The notes beneath the pieces are model-generated. The model was not told the origin of the DNA and did not search any database. It saw nothing but the letters and a program-made list of their open reading frames with translations. The position numbers were made by a program, and so were the translations under genes. From Actinomycetes bacterium (GTDB taxonomy: Bacteria > Actinomycetota > Acidimicrobiia > Acidimicrobiales > JAJZXF01), in assembly GCA_021802485.1 (NCBI GenBank), contig JAJZXF010000022.1, forward strand, positions 1-32,425: a stretch of DNA of 32,425 nucleotides, read 5' to 3'. This document shows, one piece after another, positions 1 to 9,011 of this stretch (positions are counted from its first letter, which is position 1; each line of letters begins with the position of its first letter).

Positions 1-331
1 GGGTCCTCGCTGTTTCGTGTGGGTTTGGGGAGTTCCGGGCCAAGTCATGGTTCCCGATCCGCGCGGTGCGACGGCACGATCGCTTGTGGACATTCACGAC
101 ATCAACGTCACCAAGCTGCGGTCAAGGCTGGCCGAAGGCCACCCGGAGGGCATGGCCTTTACGGCAGCGTGACCTGGACTTTCATGGGCTCGATGATGGA
201 GACGGACCGCCGCCAGGCGGTCCTGAGTGCACCCGATGTGCTGCGCTGGGCTGGGTGCTTGCAGCGAAGGAAGGGTTGGTCTGCGGGCTGCTGTTCGGTG
301 GATGCCTACCCACACGAAACAGCGAGGAGCC
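1..331. mobile_element. 331-bp inverted-repeat element (MITE-like, possibly ISL3-related)
   Basis: The first 24 bases and bases 308-331 are inverted repeats of each other with one mismatch; bases 4-24 pair perfectly with 308-328. The outer ends read GGGTC and, on the other strand, GGCTC. The interior (25-307) has no convincing gene. The ATPase reading frame on the minus strand is homologous to its family up to base 332 and turns to nonsense exactly at the repeat boundary, so the segment looks inserted. The end sequence reminds me of ISL3-family termini, which usually make 8-bp target duplications, but that assignment is from memory and weak. The left end coincides with the window edge, so the left flank and any target duplication (predicted from the right flank 332-339) cannot be seen. 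Confidence 0.6.
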
Positions 332-1213
332 TCGAAGGGCCGCGGTGACCAAGGATGTATCGGTCATGTGATGCTTTGGCCGTTTCACAAGCCGTGACGG
401 CCCGTTGTTGGTCCACGCTGGCAAAGCCTCAAACACAAAAAGGTCCGACAGTACGCTCTCGTAGGCTCCGGCGCTCATCCTTGCAATTCCAGCAGCGCCG
501 TTGATCGCCTTGTCTTCAACTATCCCTTCCGTGTTGACGCATAGCGCCTCGAAGTATCGACTGAGTAGCACCGGGCCCTGCACTCCACCAAGGGCTTTGG
601 CGTCCCGGGTCACCAGCTGATCGACGTAAGTTTCAAGCCACACTTGCCTGGCAGCTCCACTGAGCTGGAGGACGGGTTGGGGAAATCGTCCTCTCAGGGC
701 GAGATCGATGTAACCGCGCAAATCAGGATGATCGGCGGGAACCGGGAACTGCTCCATGTCGGCGCGGCTCAGCCGATCGAGGATTCCCGACCCCTCGCGG
801 CGACCCGCCGTCTCTTGGACACTGAGGCCGTGCAGTGTCAGGCTGACCACCCGAGCGATGCCAGAACACGCATTGCCATCTCATCGGCCGCGGGCACTGC
901 CAGTGAGAAGGAACCGCCCGGGACGGGAGTCTTCGTCGACGGCGCGTCCTGCCGCCCCGATCACCTCGGAGACTTCCTGGCATTCGTCGAGGAGCACGGG
1001 CTCAGCAATCGCCCGGAGTGCGGCATCGGCGCCAAAGCGAGACGCTGCCGTCTCGGCAGCCACATCGACTCACACAAGGTTTCGAGCCAACCGAGACGCC
1101 GTGGTGGTCTTCCCTGTAGCACGAGGGCCAACGATCAGCAGCGCCGGCAGCTGGGAGAACAAGTCTGCCAGAGAGCCATCAATAAGATGCAAAAGGTAGG
1201 CTGTGACCAGCAC
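332..1213 (-). pseudogene. Broken AAA_14/DUF4143 ATPase
   Basis: On the minus strand a single frame from a possible GTG at 1213 reads as an ATPase of the AAA_14 + DUF4143 family. A Walker A motif (GPRATGKTT) starts about residue 29. It is followed by an LLDECQEV Walker B-like segment, the sensor-like GRFLLTGSARG, and the DUF4143 segments WLETYVDQLVTRDA and LPAWTNN...RLVKRPKHHMTD. Two in-frame TGA codons interrupt it, at 1072-1070 and 883-881. The C-terminal part is lost at base 332, where the inverted-repeat element begins. A TAG codon in frame lies at 1228-1226. Proteins of this family are usually about 400 residues; here roughly 290 codons remain. The gene is very probably dead. Its normal role is unknown; such ATPases are often linked to mobile or toxin-like loci. 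Confidence 0.8.
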
Positions 1214-1723
1214 AGCCCCGGTCCGCTAGCGCTTTCGCCCACGGTTGACTAGCGCCTTAGTCCAATAGCTGGTGGCACCTTAGACCACGTTCCGGACGCG
1301 ATCTGGCCGGGTGGCCTCTGACGCCTCGTCCTCCAGTTCTATGGGCGGACCAGCCACGATCAGCGTGCACTTCAGACGAGTTCATGTAGTTCGAATTCCC
1401 TATCTCCTGGCGCTCGCGCGTCGGTGACCTGCGCACGAGCTACCACAGCTAAGCCTCCCCGATTGCAAGGTCCCAGTCGCTGCATGAGACACCGCCAAGC
1501 ATCGCAGGCCAATCGCATGATCGTCCGGCATCCACACATGAAGGCGTGGTGGTGGTCTTGGCCTCACGCAATGCAAACCGGTACCGTTACCAAGTGGGAG
1601 AAGACCACGGCGAATGAAACGAGGCCATGACGTGTGAGCAAGTATGGTCACGTTTTCAGTAACAGAGCGATTTGGAGATGGAGATGCACCGATGACGCGA
1701 ACACATAACAGGGGGCTGTCCGC
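1214..1723. other. Intergenic stretch, no gene recognised
   Basis: About 500 bases between the ATPase remnant and the plus-strand acyl-CoA synthetase. Short open frames exist on both strands, for example one of 68 codons at 1424-1630, but none resembles a known family and they lack ribosome binding sites. The last 80 bases must hold the promoter of the synthetase gene; I could not pick out convincing -35/-10 boxes. The AGGGGG at 1710-1715 is the ribosome binding site for the TTG start at 1724. Confidence 0.5.
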
Positions 1724-3280
1724 TTGACTTCCCTCCTTACCGACCAGCTCCGCATGATGGCAGAGCACTACCCAAATGAGGTGGGCTACCAGGTACTTGA
1801 CGGAGGCTCCCTCACATTCGCTGAGTGGGAACGCACCTCGAACCGCCTCGCGCGGGGGCTGGCTGGCCTCGGCATCTCCAAGGGGGACAGGGTCGCTGTG
1901 TACTTCGAAACCACTGACGCACTCCAGTGGATACTCTCTTACAGTGCTATCCATAAGGCTGGCGCAGTAGTTGTGCCCCTGAACATCCGCCTTGCGCCTC
2001 GAGAGCTGGCACTCATCCTGGAACATTCGGGAACGCGGGCTCTCCTCACCGCTGGTGGGCTTGCACCTACTGCCGCCTCGCTAGCCGCTGATACGCAGTC
2101 ACTATCGTGGCTCGTCACGGGAACTCTTGACTCCGACGACAACCAGCGCGTGGAAGCCGATCTCCCGAGCCCGCAGGTCAGTCGCTTCACCGAGATCAGC
2201 CTGAAGGATCTCCTGGACAGTGACGACAGCGCCTTTCAGGTAGAGGTCACCGAAGATGATCTCGCTGACGTCATGTACACCTCGGGCACCACGGGCATGC
2301 CAAAGGGTGTCGCGGTCAAACACAAGAGCGCATCCCTGCTCCCAAACGCGGTGCCACCCTGGTCGAACTCCGCCTGGATGCACTCAAGCCCGCTGTTCAC
2401 GTTTGCAGGCATAAGTTTCGTCTACAACCCAATGAAACTCGGTATGACCGGCCTCTACCAACCGCAGTTCGACTCCGCTCGATGGATCCGCGCCGTCGAG
2501 GAGGAACGGCCCGCGGCCGCCTTCATCGTGCCAGCGATGGCCCGGCTCCTCCTAGCCTATCCTGGGTTCGAAACCGCTGATCTGTCTTCGATCACGATCC
2601 TTGCCGTTGGGAGCGCACCGATAACCCCATCCACGCTGGCTGCTCTCCAGGAGCGCATGCCGCATGCAATGGTGACGAACGGCTACGGCCTCACCGAAGC
2701 CGGGCCGGCCTTCTGCGCTATGCCTGCTGGTGAGTCAGAGCGCCACCCCGGGTCGGTCGGCAAGCCAATGCCGCCGATGGAGGTCCGCATCGTAGAAAAC
2801 GACGAAGATCAGCCAGCGGGCCAGGTTGGAGAAGTCCTGATACGCATGGCCGGCAGGGAACGCGAGTACTTCAATGATCCCGAGGCAACTGCGCGCACTT
2901 GGGTCGACGGCTGGCTCCACACCGGTGACCTCGGATATCTGGACGAAGAAGGGTATCTCTACCTTGTCGGACGAGACAAGGAGGTAATCATCCGGGGTGG
3001 GAACAATATCTATGCGATCGATGTCGAGTCAGCGATACTGGAGCACCCTAGGGTAGAGGATGCGGCGGTGATCGGCGTGCACCACGACGTCCTCGGAGAG
3101 GACATCGCTGCCTTCGTCGAGCTCCGACCGGGGACCACGCTCTCGGTCGAGGAGTTGCGCTCGTTCTGCTCGGAACGTCTCGCTGATTACAAAGTACCCC
3201 GCAAGGTCACCTTCGTGGCCGAGCTCCCTCGCAACGCAACCGGAAAGGTCATGAAGCGGCTCCTCACTCCGAGGAGCTGA
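1724..3280 (+). CDS. AMP-forming acyl-CoA synthetase (FadD-like)
   Basis: A 518-residue member of the ANL adenylate-forming superfamily, which activates a carboxylic acid to its CoA thioester through an acyl-AMP. Visible motifs in order are: YTSGTTGMPKG (P-loop-like, from about residue 185), NGYGLTEAG (about 318-326), LHTGDLG (about 398-404), GRDKEVIIRGGNNIYAIDVE (hinge region) and TGKVMKR with the catalytic lysine near 508. The length is normal for the family. The start is TTG at 1724, chosen because AGGGGG lies 8 bases upstream and the N-terminus aligns with the family; no better ATG fits. It is transcribed towards the minus-strand crotonase, ending 39 bases from it. The substrate is not evident; the neighbours suggest a fatty-acid-like or side-chain acid feeding the adjacent CoA pathway. 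Confidence 0.9.
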   Translation: MTSLLTDQLRMMAEHYPNEVGYQVLDGGSLTFAEWERTSNRLARGLAGLGISKGDRVAVYFETTDALQWILSYSAIHKAGAVVVPLNIRLAPRELALILEHSGTRALLTAGGLAPTAASLAADTQSLSWLVTGTLDSDDNQRVEADLPSPQVSRFTEISLKDLLDSDDSAFQVEVTEDDLADVMYTSGTTGMPKGVAVKHKSASLLPNAVPPWSNSAWMHSSPLFTFAGISFVYNPMKLGMTGLYQPQFDSARWIRAVEEERPAAAFIVPAMARLLLAYPGFETADLSSITILAVGSAPITPSTLAALQERMPHAMVTNGYGLTEAGPAFCAMPAGESERHPGSVGKPMPPMEVRIVENDEDQPAGQVGEVLIRMAGREREYFNDPEATARTWVDGWLHTGDLGYLDEEGYLYLVGRDKEVIIRGGNNIYAIDVESAILEHPRVEDAAVIGVHHDVLGEDIAAFVELRPGTTLSVEELRSFCSERLADYKVPRKVTFVAELPRNATGKVMKRLLTPRS

Positions 3281-3319
3281 CCGAGCTGGGGCCCGGCCAT
3301 GCAGGTCCTTTGGTCTCGA

Positions 3320-4261
3320 TCACCAGCCTTTGAAGTCAGGCTCGCGCCGCTCGACGAAGCTCATCATGCCTTCACGAGCATCAACGGTAGCGTTCACGAG
3401 TTCCTGTGCAGCGGCCTCCTCCCAAAAGGAAGTAGCTCTGTCGACTTCGAGGGACTGGTTCACCAGCCGTTTCGCCACACCAATTGCCTTCGTAGGGCTC
3501 CGGGCCAGCCTCTGGGACACCTCGGCCAACGTCTCTCGGAGCTCAAGGCGCGGCACGACGCGATTCACGAGGCCAATCCGGTAAGCCTCCTTGGCCGGCA
3601 GGTCGTCACCGAAGAAGAACAGCTCCTTTGCCCTCTGGGGACCGATGAGCCTTGCAAGCAGGTACGCGCCGCCTGCATCCGGGGCAAGTCCACGCCGGAC
3701 AAAAACCTCGATAAATCTCGCCTCCTCTGCAGCGATAACGATGTCGCAGGCGAGTGCGAGATGCATTCCACCACCCGCAGCAGTTGCATTTACCCCCGCC
3801 ACCACCGGTTTCTCGCAGTCCAGGACGGCCTCCACCAGACGCTGCCAGCCCTTGCGAATCGTCCGGGCAGCGTCGCCAAGCGTATGTTCAGGTGCTCCCT
3901 GCGGCCGTGGTGCACCCCCAGCCACCTGCTGAACCCCTCTTGCGTAGCTTGCTCCCCTGGACGTCGCCCGCAGGTCCGCACCGGTGCAGAAACCCTTCGT
4001 GCCTTCAGCAGTGATCACCACGCACCGCACCCCGAGATCACCGGAGGCGTCCTCGAGCGCCGCCGAGAGCTCGTCGCGCATCCCCGGTGTGAGAGCGTTC
4101 GCTGAGTCAGGCCGGTTCAGGGTTAGCCAGAGCACCCCGCTATCTACTCGCTTGACCAAGTCGGCCGCGACGTTTACGCCCTCTCCCTCGGGCCTCTCCC
4201 CCGCTGGCGACCCGCCAGCATCAACAGATTCCTGCCTCGTGTCAGATCTCGGTTCCTGCAC
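3320..4261 (-). CDS. Crotonase-fold enoyl-CoA hydratase/isomerase
   Basis: A 313-residue crotonase-superfamily protein. The oxyanion-hole segments are GFCTGADL (90-97) and ATAAGGGMHLALACDIVIA (159-177). The N-terminal 35 residues are an unusual Gly/Pro/Glu-rich extension, but the GTG start at 4261 is supported by GGAAAGG three bases upstream. Compared with rat enoyl-CoA hydratase, the position of Glu144 is His167 and that of Glu164 is Phe187, so the classical two-glutamate hydratase machinery is absent. Asp195 in a PDAGG motif could provide acid-base chemistry, as in isomerase-type members. It is the last gene of a minus-strand operon, 17 bases after the NDP-forming acyl-CoA synthetase. It may be an isomerase or an atypical hydratase; the reaction is inferred only from fold and context. 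Confidence 0.85.
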   Translation of the reverse strand: MQEPRSDTRQESVDAGGSPAGERPEGEGVNVAADLVKRVDSGVLWLTLNRPDSANALTPGMRDELSAALEDASGDLGVRCVVITAEGTKGFCTGADLRATSRGASYARGVQQVAGGAPRPQGAPEHTLGDAARTIRKGWQRLVEAVLDCEKPVVAGVNATAAGGGMHLALACDIVIAAEEARFIEVFVRRGLAPDAGGAYLLARLIGPQRAKELFFFGDDLPAKEAYRIGLVNRVVPRLELRETLAEVSQRLARSPTKAIGVAKRLVNQSLEVDRATSFWEEAAAQELVNATVDAREGMMSFVERREPDFKGW

Positions 4262-4278
4262 TGACCTTTCCTTTTCGC

Positions 4279-6519
4279 TTATCGTGCACTTGCATTTGAC
4301 GTCGATCGCCGTGAAACCGCAAGCGCATCCAGAGCGACCGCTGTGTCATGGGTAACGCACAAAGGGTTCACGTCCAACTCCACAAGTTCATCTGCCAGGT
4401 CCAAAGCCATGTGCTGGACCTTCATGATGCAGCTGGCCAAAGCCCCGATGTCTGCCTTCGGCGCTCCCCTATAACCTTGGAGGAGCCGACTGCCCTTCAA
4501 CTCGAAGATCATTCGCCTCGCCTCTGACAGCGGGAACGGCGGAACTCTGAACGCGACGTCATCAAGCAATTCGACCAGCACGCCACCCATCCCGAGCATC
4601 ACGACCGGACCGAAGAGCTCATCGCGAGCTATCCCGAGCACCGTCTCGACCCCCCCGGCGACCTGCTCACATACGAGAACTCCCTCAGGAGCCCCGCCTC
4701 CGAGCTCCGCTGAGGCCCGCTCGAGCAGGCGCCCATAGGTTGAGCGCACTGCCGCGTCGCTAGACACCCCGACCGCGACCAGCCCCAGATCGGACTTGTG
4801 CGACAGCTCCGAGGATGCTGCCTTCATCACTACCGGATACCCGATCCGCCTCGCAGCCGATAGCGCCTCCGAGCGGGTCGTGCACACCTCCTCCCGGGTT
4901 ACGGGGATTCCGTAGGCAGCGAGCAACTGCTTCGAGCTGTGCTCGGAGAGCCCCTGCTCCAGCACAAATCCGCTTGCCGATTCTTGGGCCAGTGCTCCTC
5001 GGTGAGACCCCGCTGCAAGGATCCTCCGTGCAGCAGCAGACCCCGGAGACCTTCGCATCGCAGCGGAATCGAAACCTGAGCGGTAACTCCTCACATGCTC
5101 TGCATGATCAAACCAAGCTTTGGCAGCAAGCACGGCATTCGAGAAGGTCCTAAAGCATGGCACGTCGCTCTTGAGCAACACCTCCCTGTAGGCTGTTTCA
5201 TCGCCGACAGGCGACCCCCACACGACGAAAATGGGCTTCGACGTTGTCGCCGAGACGTCCACAAGGTCCTTGGCCAGCCGGTTGCCCATTGATGCAAGTG
5301 CGCCGGTGATTGGACAGATCAACAGCTCCACAGCTGGGTCAGCGACGATCGCATCCAGTATCTTCCTTCCCCGCCAGTCCGCAGATGGTGCCCCGCCGTT
5401 GTCGACGGGATTCGAGACGCTCAAGTATGGCGGTATCCATTCGTGCAGCTGCTCCTGGGTAGCCCGCGAGAGCTTCGGCAGTCCAAGGCCAGCAGCCGCG
5501 ACCAGATCCGCCATGTGAGCCCCGGTGCCACCCGAGATCGAGTAGACACACACCCCCCTGTGCAAACGCCGGTGCCGCGGCTTAGCCCCAGCGCGATGCT
5601 GGGCTGTGCTAGCCAAAGGAGAGCGGGCGAGAGCGGCAGAGACGTCAAGAAGTTCGTCGAGACAATCCACTCTCAGGATCCCGAACTGGCGGAACACGCC
5701 CGATACGACGGCATCGGAACCAGCGAGGTGGCCAGTATGAGCCTTGGCCATCTCCCTGCCTGCAGAGGTCCGGCCAACCTTCACCGCCACCACCGGGACC
5801 CCTCTCTTTGCCGCGTGGTCCGCAGCAAGCATCAGAGATCGGCCATCTTTGAAACCCTCTACGTAACACGCGATAGCACCGACGTCGGGCTGGTCCGCAA
5901 AGTAAGTCATGAAGTCCGCGACTTCAAGATCGACCTCGTTTCCCGTCGGAGCCCAGTGCGAAAGCCGGATCCCAAGCTCTTGGCCCTGGAATATTGGCCG
6001 TCCCTGGTGGCCGCTCTGGGTGATAAGCGCAATTGACTTACCCGGGAGATCCTCGCGAAAAGATTCGAACGCGTTCAGATTCGTGTTAGGGCCAAGAACG
6101 TGCAAGTCGCTAGTACTAATGATCGACGCCAATTCAGCTTGGAGCCTCTCGCCTTCAGCTCCGACCTCCGCAAACCCTGCGGCAAAGACGACGGCAAACT
6201 TCGCCTTGCGCTCGATCGCCTCACGAATTATCGGTATCGGATCACCGACCAACACCGCCACGAGGTCAATCCCCTCCGCAACGTCGTAGAGGGAGGGGTA
6301 ACAGCGGACGCCTCCCACCTCCGCGCGCGTCGGGTTGATGGGGTACACCGTGGCTCCAGCCGCTCTGGCCCACTTGCGGATCTTCTCATACATCGCAGTG
6401 TTCGGACGCCTCGGAGTATCCGAGGCTCCGACAACAGCGACGCTGCGAGGACGAAAGAATAGATCGAGATCAAGCTTCCTTGGCTCGATGGGTCGTCCGC
6501 CTACGTCTTCACGCCTCAT
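4279..6519 (-). CDS. NDP-forming acyl-CoA synthetase, fused alpha-beta type
   Basis: A 746-residue protein of the ADP-forming acetyl-CoA synthetase/succinyl-CoA ligase superfamily. An N-terminal CoA-binding Rossmann domain (SVAVVGASDTP from residue 26) is followed by succinyl-CoA-ligase-like flavodoxin domains (ITQSGHQG; YSISGGTGAHMADL). The C-terminal ATP-grasp domain runs from about 530 (LLAAYGIPVT; GYPVVMKAAS; LVELDVNPL). Such fused proteins interconvert acyl-CoA plus ADP and phosphate with acid plus ATP, or act as acyl-CoA ligases. Its ATG overlaps the stop of the upstream CaiB-type gene in an ATGA, implying translational coupling. The combination with a CoA-transferase and a crotonase suggests one CoA-ester pathway. 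The exact acyl substrate and direction are unknown. Confidence 0.88.
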   Translation of the reverse strand: MRREDVGGRPIEPRKLDLDLFFRPRSVAVVGASDTPRRPNTAMYEKIRKWARAAGATVYPINPTRAEVGGVRCYPSLYDVAEGIDLVAVLVGDPIPIIREAIERKAKFAVVFAAGFAEVGAEGERLQAELASIISTSDLHVLGPNTNLNAFESFREDLPGKSIALITQSGHQGRPIFQGQELGIRLSHWAPTGNEVDLEVADFMTYFADQPDVGAIACYVEGFKDGRSLMLAADHAAKRGVPVVAVKVGRTSAGREMAKAHTGHLAGSDAVVSGVFRQFGILRVDCLDELLDVSAALARSPLASTAQHRAGAKPRHRRLHRGVCVYSISGGTGAHMADLVAAAGLGLPKLSRATQEQLHEWIPPYLSVSNPVDNGGAPSADWRGRKILDAIVADPAVELLICPITGALASMGNRLAKDLVDVSATTSKPIFVVWGSPVGDETAYREVLLKSDVPCFRTFSNAVLAAKAWFDHAEHVRSYRSGFDSAAMRRSPGSAAARRILAAGSHRGALAQESASGFVLEQGLSEHSSKQLLAAYGIPVTREEVCTTRSEALSAARRIGYPVVMKAASSELSHKSDLGLVAVGVSSDAAVRSTYGRLLERASAELGGGAPEGVLVCEQVAGGVETVLGIARDELFGPVVMLGMGGVLVELLDDVAFRVPPFPLSEARRMIFELKGSRLLQGYRGAPKADIGALASCIMKVQHMALDLADELVELDVNPLCVTHDTAVALDALAVSRRSTSNASAR

Positions 6520-8870
6520 TCGAGCGCGCCTTGTGCAGCCAGCTCCGCCTGTTCCGGGCCCGAAAGCCCCAGAATCTCGCCGAGAACGTACGCGTTGTCC
6601 TGGCCAAGGGTCGGCCCCGTGCGCTCGTACCCCGCTTGCGATCGAGAAAGCCTGAAGCCGTTTCGCTCGTAGACCCCCTTGCCAATGAGGGGATGTTCCA
6701 TCTCCACGAAGTGCTTCCGGAACGAAAGCTGCGGGTCAGCAAGCACGTCCACGAAGTCCTGCACAGGCACCGCCTCGATCCCCGCTGCCTGGAGAAGCTC
6801 CGCTATCTCATCGCGATCCCTGACCGCGGTCCAAGATGTTATCGATGCCTCCAGCTCGCTGGCCCGACGCAGACGGTCTTCGACATTGTCGAAGACCCGA
6901 GTGTCGATCCCCACTATCGCAGCAAGGCGACGCCACTCCTCGTCTCCCCAGCAAGCTATCGCTATCCAGCGGTCCTCCCCCTTGCAGGCGAACACGCCAT
7001 GCGGCGCGCTACGCTCCGAGCGGTTTCCCCTACGGCCTGAGACGTGGTCATTGCAGGTGTAATCCATCACCCATGGTGACAGCGAGTAAACAGCTGCCTC
7101 GACTTGGGAAAGATCCAGGTAAACCCCCTTACCGGTCCTCTTTCGCGAGATCAGGGCCGCAGCAAGGGCCGCTGCAGCGAACCGCGGGGAAAGCGAGTCC
7201 GTAATGGTTCCCGCAGGCCCGAGTGGCTCGCGATCCGGCCAACCCGTAAGGAAGTTGTATCCCGACAGAGCAGAGCCCTGGCCACCAAAGCCCGGGTAGT
7301 CCCGATACGGTCCGGTCTGGCCTTGAAGGCACGCGCTGAGCATGACCAGGTCCGGCTTGTCTGAAGCAAGCGAATCGTAGTCAAGACCAAGCGAGCGCAT
7401 TGCACGAGGAGCGAAGTTCTCCGCAACCGCATCAGCCCATCCAATCAACCTCTTTGCGAGCTCCTTGCCCTTGGGATGCTTGAGGTTCAAGGTAACGCTG
7501 AGCTTTCCCGCGTTCAGTCCGTCGAACATGTCAGAGCCTTCCAGCCCGTGGGGATTCGACGGTCCGAGGGCATAGGTGCGCAGGAAGTCCGGCCTAGTGC
7601 GCGACTCGATACGCACAACCATCGCTCCGTTCTCCGCGAAGTACCGGGTAGCGATCGGCCCCGCAGCGCCGGAGCCGAACTCTACGATACGAGTGCCTTC
7701 CCATGCGCCGCGGGCCCCGGAGCTCGGCGCCAATCGCCACGCCCCGCTCTCGTGGCTACCAACACGAGTCCGAGGAGGAATATCAGTCTCGTCAGCCTCG
7801 CATTCACGGATCACCACGAACCGAGTGGGTGCACGATCCACCGGGCCAAGCGGGCCGAAGAAGCCCCGCGCCTCAAGCTGGGCGCTCGCGCATATCTCAC
7901 GCGGCGAACATGCTGGCGCAAGCATGAGGTTGGTCTCGCATGCGATCTCGTACAGCTCCGCCATGGTCTTGGTCCTGAAGTAAGCGCCTATAGGGGCCTC
8001 GATCGCCCGAAGCTCAGCGTCCGAAACCACGTTGTGGTTATAGCTCGCCCAGTCCCGATCGCGCAGCGCCGGCGTTGAAAGACCCGCATCGCGAACGAGC
8101 TCAGAAATCTTCTCGAGGCTTCGAACTCGTGCGGCTCCCCCCCTCAGGCCAAACGACACGTACCCGTCCTTGCAGAGCCAGATCTCCTTCGTCCGGCCAA
8201 TGCTCGCCCCCGACCTCCGGCCCGCAAGACCCGTCTTGAACGCCCGTGCCGGCGCGCACATCGATGCGACCATCACCGCCTCCTGCATCGATACGTCCAC
8301 ATGCTGTGGGACCCCGCTCGCAAGCGCGCTCAACGCGGCGATGACCACCTCGGGCCCGGTATGAGCGTAAGCCGAGGGCTCGCTGCATGCGACCGGCGCC
8401 CTGTCGGGATCGCCCGTCGCATACATATTGCCCGAAGAGGCCATCACGCCAATGTCCGTCGCCTTCCATGTCGACCGCGGACCTGCTGCACCGAACGGCG
8501 TCACATCCACCCAGACCGCGTTTGCACCAGCCGCTCGCCACTCCTGCTCAATTGGCATCGTCCCTGGCCAGCCAGGCGTTGCCAGGACAATGTCCGCTTC
8601 ACGCACGAGATCTGAAATTCTGACCACGCCCTGTTCCCTTGAATCAGAGCTAGCCGGGCTCACTTGCAGAATCTGCTTGCCCGCGGACCATGCAGCAAAC
8701 CTCAACGACTCCCCGGTGTCCGAGCGAAATGGCGGCTCCCTCCTGAGCACATGGCCCTCGGGAGGCTCGACAAGCATGACCTCCGCTCCAAGGTCCGCGA
8801 GAATGCGCCCTGCAATCTGGCCAGGCTCACCCGAGAGATCGACAACGCGGACGCCAGCGAGAAGGCTCAT
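6516..8870 (-). CDS. Tandem CaiB/BaiF (class III) CoA-transferase
   Basis: A 784-residue protein with two CaiB/BaiF domains, at about 1-375 and 389-770, in place of the usual single domain of about 400 residues that works as an interlocked dimer. Class III transferases move CoA between acids through an aspartyl-CoA thioester. By spacing to the following alanine-rich helix, the aspartate of formyl-CoA transferase corresponds to Asp558 (TITDSLSPRF) in the second domain. In the first domain the same position is Tyr168 (EPSAYAHTG), so only one half seems catalytic. I prefer ATG 8870 because AAGGA lies 8 bases upstream and the family N-terminus (AGVRVVDLSG) begins at once. A GTG at 8942 would add 24 residues but has no ribosome binding site. 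It is followed by the NDP-forming synthetase with a 4-base overlap. Confidence 0.88.
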   Translation of the reverse strand: MSLLAGVRVVDLSGEPGQIAGRILADLGAEVMLVEPPEGHVLRREPPFRSDTGESLRFAAWSAGKQILQVSPASSDSREQGVVRISDLVREADIVLATPGWPGTMPIEQEWRAAGANAVWVDVTPFGAAGPRSTWKATDIGVMASSGNMYATGDPDRAPVACSEPSAYAHTGPEVVIAALSALASGVPQHVDVSMQEAVMVASMCAPARAFKTGLAGRRSGASIGRTKEIWLCKDGYVSFGLRGGAARVRSLEKISELVRDAGLSTPALRDRDWASYNHNVVSDAELRAIEAPIGAYFRTKTMAELYEIACETNLMLAPACSPREICASAQLEARGFFGPLGPVDRAPTRFVVIRECEADETDIPPRTRVGSHESGAWRLAPSSGARGAWEGTRIVEFGSGAAGPIATRYFAENGAMVVRIESRTRPDFLRTYALGPSNPHGLEGSDMFDGLNAGKLSVTLNLKHPKGKELAKRLIGWADAVAENFAPRAMRSLGLDYDSLASDKPDLVMLSACLQGQTGPYRDYPGFGGQGSALSGYNFLTGWPDREPLGPAGTITDSLSPRFAAAALAAALISRKRTGKGVYLDLSQVEAAVYSLSPWVMDYTCNDHVSGRRGNRSERSAPHGVFACKGEDRWIAIACWGDEEWRRLAAIVGIDTRVFDNVEDRLRRASELEASITSWTAVRDRDEIAELLQAAGIEAVPVQDFVDVLADPQLSFRKHFVEMEHPLIGKGVYERNGFRLSRSQAGYERTGPTLGQDNAYVLGEILGLSGPEQAELAAQGALE

Positions 8871-8933
8871 CCAAGCGGTCCTTGTCCCCGTGACACACTC
8901 CCACCCCGCATCACCCGGAACAAAGGAGGCGAC

Positions 8934-8964
8934 TTGTGACACGTTACTTTAGAGTGTATACTCT
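8934..8964 (+). promoter_or_regulatory. Sigma70-like promoter with overlapping palindrome
   Basis: On the plus strand TTGTGA (8934-8939) and TATACT (8957-8962) are 17 bases apart, close to consensus. An AGAGT-N4-ACTCT inverted repeat (8951-8955/8960-8964) covers the -10 box, and the minus strand carries TATACA at the same place, upstream of the CoA-transferase. It could therefore be the operator/promoter of the minus-strand gene, a divergent promoter, or both. No clear plus-strand gene follows it. Confidence 0.4.
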
Positions 8965-9011
8965 GATGTAGATAGACAACAGTATCCCAACTAGAAGATT
9001 GTGTGGTTGGA

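Noticed and set aside
1400-2026. Minus-strand frame of 208 codons across the synthetase start
   Set aside because: Most of it is antisense to the synthetase gene, and the rest has no recognisable similarity.
5443-6036. Long open frame (about 197 codons) on the strand opposite the NDP-forming acyl-CoA synthetase
   Set aside because: It overlaps a well-supported gene in full; the translation has no family resemblance and reflects high-GC codon bias on the other strand.
8922-8971. AAAGGAGG followed by GTG and an 11-codon plus-strand frame
   Set aside because: The Shine-Dalgarno is perfect, but the frame is tiny and overlaps the promoter motif at 8934-8962, so it is more likely chance. An attenuator leader was considered, but no amino-acid operon follows.
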